This document shows, one piece after another, positions 8,163 through 15,897 of a DNA stretch of 21,432 nt; within the stretch, counting starts at the first letter, position 1; the number at the start of each line of letters is the position of its first letter. The stretch is taken from contig JAFDAR010000001.1 in assembly GCA_019313735.1 (NCBI GenBank), forward strand, positions 1 through 21,432, given 5' to 3'. The stretch is from Deltaproteobacteria bacterium. GTDB taxonomy: Bacteria > Desulfobacterota > Syntrophia > Syntrophales > UBA2210. The notes beneath the pieces were generated by a model, which worked only from the letters and a program-made list of their open reading frames with translations, searched no databases and was not told where the DNA came from. Both the position numbers and the translations under genes were made by a program.

Positions 8163-9361
8163 ACGATATGGCCTACAAGGCGAAAGACAAAAAGGCGGGA
8201 ATCGGGCCGGACATCGATCTGGACAGCTATTCTCTCGAGTCCACGACGCATACCGATGTGAAAAATTTGAATACTATACCCAGAGAAGATAGAGAAAGAA
8301 TGATCCTTGCCGGTCTGGATGCCAGCGAGAAAGAGCGTGCCGGTACGTATATTCAGTGGGATGCCACAGCTGTCCATTCCGGTTCAAATGTAGACGGCCT
8401 GGAGATAATACCTATCAAAAAGGCCCTTGAAGAAATAGACTGGATAAGGGATTACTACTGGAAACTGGCGTCTGTCGACACGGACAAATATACGGCACGT
8501 GCCCGTCTCGATCTGCAGGACGGCTATGTGATACGAGCGCTTCCGGGCAAAAAGATAACACTTCCGGCGCAGGCATGTCTCTACCTTGAAAAAGAGGGTT
8601 TCAATCAGAATGTGCATAATATCATTATAGCCGAGGAGGGGTCGGAACTGCACATAATATCAGGCTGCGCGAGTGCCTCCCATGTGACTCGTGGTCTGCA
8701 CGTGGGGATCTCCGAATTTTATGTGAAGAAAGACGCCAAACTGAGCTTTACCATGATTCATCACTGGGCGGAGGACGTGGTTGTAAGGCCCAGATCTGTG
8801 GGAATAGTCGAAAAGGGCGGCCTCTTCCTCAGCAATTACATCTCCATGAAACCGGTAAAATCTGTTCAGTCGTATCCGACGATATATCTTGTAGGGAAAG
8901 GGGCGGTTGCCCGTTCCTACAGTCTGCTTGTTGGAAGCCCCGGTTCGGAACTGGATGTGGGTGGACGTATTTATCTCCAGGCAAAGGATACGCGCGCGGA
9001 GATTATCTCGCGTGTTATTACCAATGGGGGTAATATTATATCCCGCGGTGATATTATAGGGGAGGTGCCGGGGGTAAGAGGACACCTGGAATGCCACGGC
9101 CTTATCCTTAATGGAGGTATTATGCACGCAATTCCCGAATTGAAAGGCCTGGTTGACGGGGTGGAGCTGTCGCACGAGGCCGCGGTCGGCAAGATCGCGC
9201 AGGAGGAAATACTCTATCTGATGTCACGCGGCCTGACCGAAGAAGAGGCAACCGCGACGATAGTGAGAGGATTCCTGAGTGTGGATGTACCCGGCCTTCC
9301 AGCGCCACTCAAGGCCGAGATAGACCGCGCGGTGGAGTTGAGTCAGAAGGATGTCATGTAG
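8141..9361 (+). CDS. sufB: SufB/SufD-family Fe-S scaffold protein
   Basis: This is the partner of SufC and the scaffold on which Fe-S clusters form. It is 406 residues long, a single SufB/D paralogue rather than the sufB plus sufD pair of aerobic bacteria. The beta-helix core is recognisable in the middle: EGSELHIISGC, SFTMIHHWAED and AEIISRVITNGG. The C-terminal helical part that binds SufC is LSHEAAVGKIAQEEILYLMSRGLTEEEA. The start at 8141 has AGTAGG upstream at good spacing; the next ATG, at 8150, fits GGGGA at 8136-8140 equally well. The N-terminal 60 residues are polar and without recognised motif. It forms an operon with sufC. The two genes may supply the clusters needed by AhbC and AhbD, but proximity is the only link. 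Confidence 0.88.
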   Translation: MCAMRSLDDMAYKAKDKKAGIGPDIDLDSYSLESTTHTDVKNLNTIPREDRERMILAGLDASEKERAGTYIQWDATAVHSGSNVDGLEIIPIKKALEEIDWIRDYYWKLASVDTDKYTARARLDLQDGYVIRALPGKKITLPAQACLYLEKEGFNQNVHNIIIAEEGSELHIISGCASASHVTRGLHVGISEFYVKKDAKLSFTMIHHWAEDVVVRPRSVGIVEKGGLFLSNYISMKPVKSVQSYPTIYLVGKGAVARSYSLLVGSPGSELDVGGRIYLQAKDTRAEIISRVITNGGNIISRGDIIGEVPGVRGHLECHGLILNGGIMHAIPELKGLVDGVELSHEAAVGKIAQEEILYLMSRGLTEEEATATIVRGFLSVDVPGLPAPLKAEIDRAVELSQKDVM

Positions 9362-9373
9362 TTTTACTTGAAA

Positions 9374-10288
9374 TTACTGGTCCGCCGGCAGTGCCCGGCG
9401 GTTAAATATAAACGCGGTGATCAGACCGGCGATAATATGCCAGATTCCCCACCATGCAACAAGAATAGCCATCCCACCCAGTCCTTCAAAAAAATTGAAA
9501 ACAAGAACCAGTCCGAGGGCGGAATTCTGGATTCCGACTTCGATACATACAGCTCGCGAATCCGCTTCATCGAGTCTGAAGAGTCGGGCGGACCAGTATC
9601 CCAGGTTGAGGGCTAAGGCGTTATGGATAAAGACAAAAATAACAACCAGTCCGATAACCTTGAGGAAAATACTCCAGTTTGCCGCCAGGGCTCCGCAGAC
9701 GATGGCAATGAAAAAGACAAGGGTAAAGATCTTGAACGGACGCCTGACCCTGTCCGCGAGTGTGGGGAAAATGCGTGACAAGGTGAGGCCAATGGCCAGA
9801 GGAATACCCAGGATCATGAAGATAGTTATGAATACATCCATGGGGCTGAGGCTCACCCTTCGCAAGATTTCGTCAGTGGGAGGGTAAAGGCTGCCCCACA
9901 AGGCCAGGTTGAGTGGGGTCATCACAATGGCCGCAGCCGTGGAAATAGCCGTCATGCTGATAGACAGGGCACAATTCCCTTTGGCCAGGTAGGTAATAAT
10001 GTTTGACAGGTTGCCCCCCGGACACGCGGCCACCAGAATCATGCCCAGTGCTACGGAGGGTTGAGGTCGTATAAGGAGGATGAGCAAAAAGGTGAATACA
10101 GGAAGCAGGATAAACTGGGCGCCCAGCCCGATGGCAGGAGCCTTCGGTGATACAATGACCCGCTTGAAGTCTTCCAGTTTGAGGTCCAGGGCGACCCCTA
10201 ACATCATGAGCCCGATTGCCATATTAACCACCATGAGACCCTGAGCATTAAAGTTAAGCCTGATCTGATCTACGGTCGCTGCATCCAT
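9374..10288 (-). CDS. BASS-family (bile acid:sodium symporter-like) transporter
   Basis: This is an inner-membrane secondary transporter of 304 residues with about nine to ten hydrophobic spans. Family signatures are GVALDLKLEDF (about 32-42), CPGGNLSNI (about 89-97) and EVGIQNSALGLVL (about 251-263). The last two correspond to the crossover helices that bind substrate and sodium in BASS proteins. Known BASS substrates include bile acids, pyruvate, pantothenate and other organic anions, so the substrate cannot be named. The ribosome binding site GGAGG (10296-10300 on the opposite strand) is strong and fixes the start. The gene converges on sufB with a 12-base gap and is divergent from the catabolic cassette, with which it might share control. 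ACR3 arsenite exporters are related, but the motifs fit BASS better. Confidence 0.88.
   Translation of the reverse strand: MDAATVDQIRLNFNAQGLMVVNMAIGLMMLGVALDLKLEDFKRVIVSPKAPAIGLGAQFILLPVFTFLLILLIRPQPSVALGMILVAACPGGNLSNIITYLAKGNCALSISMTAISTAAAIVMTPLNLALWGSLYPPTDEILRRVSLSPMDVFITIFMILGIPLAIGLTLSRIFPTLADRVRRPFKIFTLVFFIAIVCGALAANWSIFLKVIGLVVIFVFIHNALALNLGYWSARLFRLDEADSRAVCIEVGIQNSALGLVLVFNFFEGLGGMAILVAWWGIWHIIAGLITAFIFNRRALPADQ
9382..9401. terminator. GC-rich hairpin at the sufB/BASS convergence
   Basis: CCGCCGG at 9382-9388 pairs perfectly with CCGGCGG at 9395-9401 around a six-base loop. It lies 20 bases after the sufB stop and inside the last codons of the convergent BASS gene. No T-run follows, so terminator function is uncertain. 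Confidence 0.35.
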
Positions 10289-10420
10289 AAGTTCCCCTCC
10301 TTCCGGTAGGCACGAATTATTCTCTTTTGATAGGACATTGCATTTCGGTTGACAGAGTATAAGCAGGACGGACTTTGTGTGTCAATGGAATAATGACCAC
10401 AATATTAATGCAATATGGTT

Positions 10421-10437
10421 ATGTCACCCCCTGACAT
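10421..10437. promoter_or_regulatory. Inverted repeat ATGTCA-N5-TGACAT, candidate operator
   Basis: A perfect 6-bp inverted repeat with a five-base CCCCC spacer lies in the divergent region between the BASS gene and the dehydrogenase gene. A second, weaker repeat (ATATT-N5-AATAT) lies just upstream at 10402-10416. The position suits a regulator of either gene. I cannot assign it to a known regulator family. Confidence 0.45.
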
Positions 10438-10475
10438 GACATTTTCCCATTGCGGGAGCAGTGACTAAAAAAGTG

Positions 10476-10504
10476 TTGACAAGAGCACACATAATGAATA
10501 GCAT
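10476..10504 (+). promoter_or_regulatory. Promoter of the SDR/ThDP cassette
   Basis: A perfect -35 box TTGACA (10476-10481) and TAGCAT (10499-10504, four of six consensus positions) are separated by 17 bases, 20 bases before the first possible start codon. The -10 box coincides with a palindrome, which suggests repression. Confidence 0.6.
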
Positions 10505-10508
10505 TCAT
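10494..10508. promoter_or_regulatory. TetR-type operator candidate ATGAAT-AGC-ATTCAT
   Basis: A perfect 6-bp inverted repeat with a three-base spacer covers the -10 box of the cassette promoter. The half-sites resemble the TGAATGA/TCATTCA half-sites known for TetR regulators of the FadR (Bacillus) type. A TetR gene closes the cassette at 16072. Binding is an inference; no second copy was noticed in the window. Confidence 0.5.
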
Positions 10509-10524
10509 CAGATGAAAGACATTC

Positions 10525-11385
10525 ATGGCAAAGCATGGAAGGGGGATGGTTGTGTATAAAGATCTGGAGAAGAAGACCGCCGTTGTTACAGGATCGGGGA
10601 AGAGGACCGGAATCGGTTACGCGATTGCGGAGAAGCTGGCTTCCTGTGGGGTGAATGTCATTATTGCCGATCTCGGGAAGACTTTCACCGGGGACATGGT
10701 AAAGACAGGCACATGGGAAGAGATGGAGGATATAGCGAGGGACCTTGCCGGTAATTTTGGTGTAAAAACCCTGGCTGTCAATGTCGATGTCACCGATAGC
10801 GAGTCGATCAGACAAATGGCCGACAGGATAGGAGAGCAGTTTGAGCGGGTTGATATCCTCTGTAATAATGCGGGCGCGTCCTTCGGTGTGCCTGACGCGG
10901 CACATACCTACGATGAAGACTCGTGGATGAAGACGATAGATGTGAATCTTCACGGTGTATTCAGGGTTTCAAGGGCGATTATCCCCATGATGACGGGGGC
11001 GGGGGGAAACATAATAAACACGGCATCAAGAGCGGGCAAAAAGCCGCCACTGTTCAACGGCGCCTACGCTGTTGCCAAGGCGGGCGTGATTATGCTTACA
11101 AAGGTAATGGCCACGGAGCTTGCGGGGGCAGGCATCCGTGTGAACGCGATCTGTCCGGGCCAGATAATGACAGATTTGGAAAGGTGGCGCTTCGGTCTGG
11201 AGGCGGAGGTTTACGGGACCACCATTGAGGAACGGGAAAAGGTGATGTGCGGAACAATCCCGCTGGGACGTATCGGTACGCCGGGAGAGGTGGCGAATCT
11301 TGTAGCGTGGCTCGCGTCTGATGAATCATCCTATATTACCGGGCAGGCGATAAATGTAACCGGTGGCCAATTGATGGAATTATAA
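10525..11385 (+). CDS. Short-chain dehydrogenase/reductase (SDR)
   Basis: This is a cytoplasmic NAD(P)-dependent oxidoreductase of the classical SDR type, 286 residues. The cofactor motif is TGSGKRTGIG (22-31), with two residues more than the usual TGxxxGIG. NNAG is near 114, and the catalytic residues are S168, Y181 and K185 (AYAVAK). The region 44-75 carries an extra segment between beta-2 and alpha-C. The substrate is unknown; FabG-like and hydroxyacyl-CoA dehydrogenase-like activities are possible. The start is uncertain: ATG 10525 is used, but ATG 10546 or GTG 10552 are possible, the last with AGGGGG six bases upstream. It is the first gene of a cassette, 16 bases before the ThDP enzyme gene, and its promoter carries a TetR-type palindrome. 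Confidence 0.88.
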   Translation: MAKHGRGMVVYKDLEKKTAVVTGSGKRTGIGYAIAEKLASCGVNVIIADLGKTFTGDMVKTGTWEEMEDIARDLAGNFGVKTLAVNVDVTDSESIRQMADRIGEQFERVDILCNNAGASFGVPDAAHTYDEDSWMKTIDVNLHGVFRVSRAIIPMMTGAGGNIINTASRAGKKPPLFNGAYAVAKAGVIMLTKVMATELAGAGIRVNAICPGQIMTDLERWRFGLEAEVYGTTIEEREKVMCGTIPLGRIGTPGEVANLVAWLASDESSYITGQAINVTGGQLMEL

Positions 11386-11401
11386 GAATGGAGGATTAAG
11401 C

Positions 11402-13099
11402 GTGGAAAAAATAACCGGTGGTCAGCTGGTGGCACAGTCCCTTATCGAAAGGGGAGTCGAATATGTTTTCACGATAAGCGGCGGTCATATAACGCCGATT
11501 TACCAGTATCTTGAGGGTTCGTCTGTTAAATTGTTCGATACGCGCCATGAACAGGCGGCGGTATTTATGGCGGAGGCGTGGGGAAGGATGACGCGCAGTC
11601 CCGGCACTGCGATGGTCACGGCAGGCCCCGGATTTACCAACGCGCTTTCAGGAATAGCAAACGCGCGTCTGGCGAATTCGCCCCTGGTCCTTATCTCCGG
11701 TTGCGTCGGGCTTGAGTCAACGGAAAAACTTGACCTGCAGGACATGTGTCAGCTTCCCGTTATAAGCCCGATGGTGAAAAAGGCCTTCGTTTGTTGCAAC
11801 CCGGAGAGAATCCCGGAATTCATGGACCTCGCCTATCGCACCGCGGCAAGCGGGAGACCCGGCCCTGTTTATCTTGAATTGCCTGTTGACGTGTTGAACG
11901 CGGAGGCGAATCGCGAAAAGATAAAAAAGATACATACAGATGTCAATTCGCGTCCCGCTGATCCGGATAAAGTGGGAGAATTTATAGAGATGATCGGAGA
12001 GGCGAAAAGCCCGATCGTGATCGCGGGGAGCGGGGCATGGTATTCGGATGCCGCGGAACAGCTGGTCCGATTTATAGAAAATACCGGCATTCCCGCATTT
12101 ACGTCGTCACTCGGAAGGGGAACAATCCCCGATACTCACCCCCTCTGTTTCGAGTCATCGCTGGCAATCAGACCGGGAGCGGCGCTGGCGGCAAATATGA
12201 CAGCCGACCTGATCATATTCCTCGGTTCGAGAATGGGATTATTTTACATATTCGGGGATATCTTCAACAAAGAGGCCAGGATTATCCAGGTCGATATCGA
12301 GCCGGAGGAAATAGGAAGAAACCGTTCCGTGGATCTTGCGGTCATGAGTGATGTCGGAGCTTTTCTGAAAGAGTGCAATCGGGCAATCGGTCAGAGGGGT
12401 ACAGGGAATGAATGGAAAAGCAGATTCAGCGGCTGGGTTTCAACCCTGGAGAAGGCGAAGGACGATGGAAGGGCCCAGGCGATACCCGACTGGGAAAGCG
12501 ATAATGTTCCCATACATCCGATGCGCCTCGCAAAAGAGGTGAACGGCTTTATGGACAGAGAGGATGATATCGTCGTGGCCGACGGAGGCGACACGCAGGT
12601 CTGGATGGGTATGACGAGGACGATCAGAAAGGCCGGGCATTATCTTGATTCCGGATTGTTCGGGTGTCTTGCCGTCGGTCTTCCCTATGCCAACGCGGCG
12701 AAATTGCTTAATCCCGACAAGAGGGTCTGTCTTATTATAGGCGACGGGTCGGTGGGCTTCAATTTCATGGAGTTTGAGATTGCCATAAGGAGGAAGCTGC
12801 CCATAGTTGTGGTCATCAGCAATGATCTCGGGTGGGGGATGATAAGACACAGCCAGGAGTTGAGGATAGGTCATGCCATAAAAGAAGGCACACACATAGG
12901 CCGGGTGGATTATCATAAACTGGTTGAGGCGCTTGGCGGCAAGGGGGTGTGTGTTGAAAGACCCGAAGACATTCGTCCAGCCCTTGAAGAGGCGTTTGCC
13001 TCGGGGATGACCACATGCATCAATGTGATGACTGATCCGACGGTCATAAGCCCCGGCAGCGTCGCGCTGGCAAGTCTGGGTGCATATAAGGCGGGGTGA
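11402..13099 (+). CDS. ThDP-dependent enzyme, acetolactate synthase / 2-hydroxyacyl-CoA lyase family
   Basis: This is a cytoplasmic thiamine diphosphate enzyme of 565 residues with the three-domain layout of acetolactate synthase. The N-terminal pyrimidine-binding domain has the catalytic glutamate E50 in DTRHEQAAVF, followed by TAGPGFTNALSGIANA. A central domain follows. The C-terminal pyrophosphate domain has the GDG...N motif from GDGSVGFNFMEFE to ISND (about 446-474). No small regulatory subunit gene (ilvN) is adjacent, so biosynthetic acetolactate synthase is unlikely. The GGHITPIY, DTRHE and TAGPG run and the GGDTQVW segment resemble ILVBL/HACL2-type lyases, so cleavage or formation of a 2-hydroxyacyl or acyloin bond is plausible. 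The start is GTG at 11402 with GGAGG seven bases upstream. It lies between two dehydrogenases and an anion transporter. Substrate unknown. Confidence 0.88.
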   Translation: MEKITGGQLVAQSLIERGVEYVFTISGGHITPIYQYLEGSSVKLFDTRHEQAAVFMAEAWGRMTRSPGTAMVTAGPGFTNALSGIANARLANSPLVLISGCVGLESTEKLDLQDMCQLPVISPMVKKAFVCCNPERIPEFMDLAYRTAASGRPGPVYLELPVDVLNAEANREKIKKIHTDVNSRPADPDKVGEFIEMIGEAKSPIVIAGSGAWYSDAAEQLVRFIENTGIPAFTSSLGRGTIPDTHPLCFESSLAIRPGAALAANMTADLIIFLGSRMGLFYIFGDIFNKEARIIQVDIEPEEIGRNRSVDLAVMSDVGAFLKECNRAIGQRGTGNEWKSRFSGWVSTLEKAKDDGRAQAIPDWESDNVPIHPMRLAKEVNGFMDREDDIVVADGGDTQVWMGMTRTIRKAGHYLDSGLFGCLAVGLPYANAAKLLNPDKRVCLIIGDGSVGFNFMEFEIAIRRKLPIVVVISNDLGWGMIRHSQELRIGHAIKEGTHIGRVDYHKLVEALGGKGVCVERPEDIRPALEEAFASGMTTCINVMTDPTVISPGSVALASLGAYKAG

Positions 13100-13111
13100 T
13101 GGTGAATATGG

Positions 13112-13152
13112 GTAGCGTGGGGCCTCTGTGCCCCACAGAGGGGGCACGCTAC
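13112..13152. repeat. REP-like two-step hairpin after the ThDP gene
   Basis: GTAGCGTG (13112-13119) pairs with CACGCTAC (13145-13152), and CCTCTGTG (13123-13130) pairs with CACAGAGG (13134-13141). A symmetrical GGG/GGG bulge separates the stems and the loop is CCC. It starts 13 bases after the stop codon. No T-run follows, so it is more like a REP/palindromic element or an mRNA 3' structure than a classical terminator. Confidence 0.65.
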
Positions 13153-13162
13153 ATACATCAGA

Positions 13163-13185
13163 TTGAAATTACTTGAAAATTTCAA
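13163..13185. promoter_or_regulatory. Inverted repeat TTGAAATT-N7-AATTTCAA upstream of the DASS gene
   Basis: A perfect 8-bp inverted repeat with a seven-base spacer lies 34 bases before the transporter start. It could be an operator or a weak hairpin; AT-rich palindromes also arise by chance. Confidence 0.35.
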
Positions 13186-13219
13186 CACAGTTATGTCCGA
13201 GAAAGGAATTGTTTAGATT

Positions 13220-14716
13220 ATGGAGATCAGAGAAAAACCCGAGATCAGTGCTGAAGAGGGGGATGTAATACAAAAGAACACCCATTCTTTTGTATATAAG
13301 ATGGGATTCTTATTATTCGCCTTTGCCCTTATGGCGGCAATAATGCTTCTTCCATCTCCCGATCCCCTGGAGAAGGGGGGAGAGCTGATACCGCTCACCT
13401 GGGACGCGAAAGCCGCCATGGCCCTGCTTGCGGCGGCAATTGTTCTGTGGATAACAGAGGTTATTCCCTTCAGCGTCACGGCGCTGCTTGTAATGCTCCT
13501 TATTCCCGTCTTCGGGATAGACACATTCAAACATGTTGTCAAACTTGGATTCGGCAACCCGATCATAGCTTTCTTTATCGGTGTGTTGATACTCTCTTCC
13601 GCGTTCACCCGTTCCGGAATGGGGAACAGGCTGAGTTACCTCATACTTTCCATAATGGGAACCAGGACAAGGATGGTCATACTCGGATTTCTTGTTGTTG
13701 GAGCCCTTCTATCAATGTGGATCACTGATATGGCGGTGGCGGCAATCCTTATGCCGCTCGGAGTTGCCATCCTCAGGCAGTCAGGGGTCAAGCCCCTGGA
13801 AAGCAATTTCGGAAAAGGTCTGATGATCTCCTGCGCGTGGGGCCCGCTTTTCGGGGGAATTGCGACACCTTCGGGTTGCGGCCCCAATCCCCTTACGATC
13901 GGTTTCTTAAAGGAACTTGCCAGTATCGATGTAGATTTTATTACATGGATGAGCATGGGACTTCCCGCTACTCTTCTGATGATACCGGCAGGCTGGCTGG
14001 TGATAACAACAATTTTCCCGCCTGAGATTGAAAGAGTTCCCATAGAAAGAGAAGATATCAGAAAAAAGCTTGATGATGCCGGGCCATTTACGGAAAAAGA
14101 GAGATGGACGCTTGTCATATTTCTGGTGACGATCTGTACATGGATTATGTCTCCATTTATAAGAGATATTACAAATGGAAGGATCGATATGCCGATGCAG
14201 GCTGTCGCGCTGTGTGGAGCCCTGATGCTGTTTCTTCCCGGAATAGAGGTGATATCATGGAAAGAGGCTCAGAGGGATGTGGACTGGGGGGGGATAGTCC
14301 TGATCTGCGCGGGGATATCGCTCGGGATGGTGGTGTACAATACCGGCGCGGCGCGATGGCTGTCATGGGTATTCTTGGGTCCCGTGGTTCAACTGCCCGG
14401 GATTGTGAGGGTGTTTGTCATTGTGCTGGGCGTAAGCCTGCTTCATCTGGCGTTTTCAAGTAATACGGTGACCGGCACGATTATCATTCCCCTTCTGATC
14501 GCGCTTGCAGCGGATCTTAACATAAACCCCTGGCTTATATGCGCGCCGGCGGCATTTACATCGTCACTGGCCTTTATTCTGGTTACCGAGACACCGACAA
14601 ACATTATACCATATTCGGCCGGTTACTTCGCGATCAAAGATATGGCGAAGGCAGGCATAGTAATGACAGTTGTGGCGGCGTTGTGCGTGAGTATTTCGAT
14701 ACTTGCCTTCGGATAG
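13220..14716 (+). CDS. DASS/SLC13-family anion (dicarboxylate-type) transporter
   Basis: This is an inner-membrane sodium-coupled or exchange transporter of 498 residues with about eleven to twelve hydrophobic spans after a polar N-terminus. Members carry di- and tricarboxylates, sulfate and similar anions. The two inverted-repeat halves of the family are visible. The first half has MWITDMAVAAILMP (166-179) and GIATPSGCGPNP (213-224); the second has FSSNTVTGTIIIPL (about 412-425) and ETPTNIIPY (about 456-464). The second half keeps the SNT sodium/substrate motif, but in the first half it is replaced by ITD, so substrate or ion coupling may differ from well-studied members. GAAAGGA lies upstream at long spacing. 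It sits inside the TetR-linked cassette and probably imports its substrate. A repeat starts on its stop codon. Confidence 0.9.
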   Translation: MEIREKPEISAEEGDVIQKNTHSFVYKMGFLLFAFALMAAIMLLPSPDPLEKGGELIPLTWDAKAAMALLAAAIVLWITEVIPFSVTALLVMLLIPVFGIDTFKHVVKLGFGNPIIAFFIGVLILSSAFTRSGMGNRLSYLILSIMGTRTRMVILGFLVVGALLSMWITDMAVAAILMPLGVAILRQSGVKPLESNFGKGLMISCAWGPLFGGIATPSGCGPNPLTIGFLKELASIDVDFITWMSMGLPATLLMIPAGWLVITTIFPPEIERVPIEREDIRKKLDDAGPFTEKERWTLVIFLVTICTWIMSPFIRDITNGRIDMPMQAVALCGALMLFLPGIEVISWKEAQRDVDWGGIVLICAGISLGMVVYNTGAARWLSWVFLGPVVQLPGIVRVFVIVLGVSLLHLAFSSNTVTGTIIIPLLIALAADLNINPWLICAPAAFTSSLAFILVTETPTNIIPYSAGYFAIKDMAKAGIVMTVVAALCVSISILAFG

Positions 14717-14850
14717 GGTCACATCTTAATTATTAAATATTCGGCTTTTTTGATGAGCACACATTCCCGCAAAATGGGGAATATTTAATAATTAAGATGT
14801 GACCCTCCAATCTCCCAAATGGGGAATATTTAATAATTAAGATGTGACCC
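14716..14850. repeat. AT-rich inverted/tandem repeat element between transporter and ADH genes
   Basis: A 27-base arm at 14716-14742 (begins GGGTCACATC) is a perfect inverted match to 14779-14805 and to 14824-14850. The last two belong to a 45-base tandem repeat (units 14772-14815 and 14817-14860), and part of a third unit runs into the ribosome binding site of the ADH gene. The left arm starts on the G of the transporter stop codon. The arrangement looks like a short mobile palindromic element whose right half has been duplicated. No transposase is present. Confidence 0.8.
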
Positions 14851-14874
14851 TCCAATCTCCAAATGAGGTGAAAC

Positions 14875-15897
14875 ATGAAAGCAGCCGTTTATGACAGCAG
14901 GGAAAAACTCGTGGTTCTGGATGTCCCCATGCCGCAATTGGGTGCAAATGAGGTCCTGATAAAGGTGGTAAACACGGGCTTTTGCGGGTCTGATCACTCT
15001 ATGATAGAGAGTGGCAGCCTGAAGGATGGAACCATAATCGGGCATGAAGTAAGTGGCACGGTTACGGATATGGGCGGTGATGTAAAGGATGTGGAGACGG
15101 GGTCCAGGATCATGATTCGTCCCACTTATTGCGGAAGATGCAGGGAATGCGGATCGGGCAAACCATATCTGTGTCAGGTTGACAGACGCACCATAGGCCT
15201 GGGGGATTTCCCGGGAGGCTTTGCCGAATATCTCAAGGTGGATCCCCGGATGCTGATCCCGATCCCGGAAGGGGTGGATTCGCAGAATGGCACGCTCGCC
15301 GAGACCTTCGCGGCATCTCTGCACGGGATACGATGTTCCGGGAAAGAGGGAGGATCGGCGCTGGTAATAGGTGGAGGTTCCATAGGACTTGCCCTCGTCA
15401 GGCTGTTGAAGATTATGGGTTTTGGCCCGATCGCCCTGTCCGAGCCTGTGGAAGAAAAGAGGATTCTCGCGACAAGTTTCGGGGCGGACGCAGTCGTGGA
15501 CCCGTTTAACGAGAATCTGATTCTGAGAACAATGGATGAAACAGGTGGCGCCGGTTTTGATACGGTATTTGAGTGTTCCGGCCTGGGAGAGTCTGTTCAA
15601 ACGGCTGTGAACGCCGCGGCGAATGGCGGAACGGTGTGTGTGGTGAGTATCATCATGCAGAACATTGAAATTGTTCCTGTTGTGCTTAACTTCAAAGAGG
15701 TCTGGCTTACGGGTTCATACTCGAATACACATGAGGAAAACATCCGGTGTCTCAGATGGATGGCGGAGGGGAAAATAGATGGAAGACCGCTTATCACGGA
15801 TTATACAGGCCTGGATGACCTGCCCCATGTATACAGGGAGCGCATAGATACCGGCAGGGCGATAAAGGTAATGCTGAAGATCGGGGAAGAATTTTGA
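14875..15897 (+). CDS. Zinc-dependent alcohol dehydrogenase (sorbitol/threonine dehydrogenase-like MDR)
   Basis: This is a cytoplasmic medium-chain dehydrogenase of 340 residues that oxidises an alcohol to an aldehyde or ketone, or the reverse, with NAD(P). Catalytic zinc residues are C37 (GFCGSD), H57 and E58 (GHEVSG). The structural zinc site is C86, C89, C92 and C100. The Rossmann motif is VIGGGSIG (about 163-170), and an acidic residue after beta-2 (SEPVEEKR) suggests NAD. The exact substrate (polyol, diol or hydroxy acid) is not determinable. The start ATG has GAGGTG four to five bases upstream, at the end of a repeat element. It is the fourth gene of the cassette. Its stop codon overlaps the next repeat element. 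Confidence 0.92.
   Translation: MKAAVYDSREKLVVLDVPMPQLGANEVLIKVVNTGFCGSDHSMIESGSLKDGTIIGHEVSGTVTDMGGDVKDVETGSRIMIRPTYCGRCRECGSGKPYLCQVDRRTIGLGDFPGGFAEYLKVDPRMLIPIPEGVDSQNGTLAETFAASLHGIRCSGKEGGSALVIGGGSIGLALVRLLKIMGFGPIALSEPVEEKRILATSFGADAVVDPFNENLILRTMDETGGAGFDTVFECSGLGESVQTAVNAAANGGTVCVVSIIMQNIEIVPVVLNFKEVWLTGSYSNTHEENIRCLRWMAEGKIDGRPLITDYTGLDDLPHVYRERIDTGRAIKVMLKIGEEF

Noticed and set aside
11402..13099. Biosynthetic acetolactate synthase (ilvB) or glyoxylate carboligase
   Set aside because: No ilvN or other branched-chain gene is adjacent; the catalytic glutamate is present, whereas glyoxylate carboligase has valine there.
12440..13147. 235-codon open frame on the - strand inside the ThDP gene
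   Set aside because: It overlaps the conserved ThDP-binding region in antisense and has no family resemblance.
14772..14860. CRISPR array
   Set aside because: Only two 45-bp units are present, with no unique spacers between them and no cas genes.
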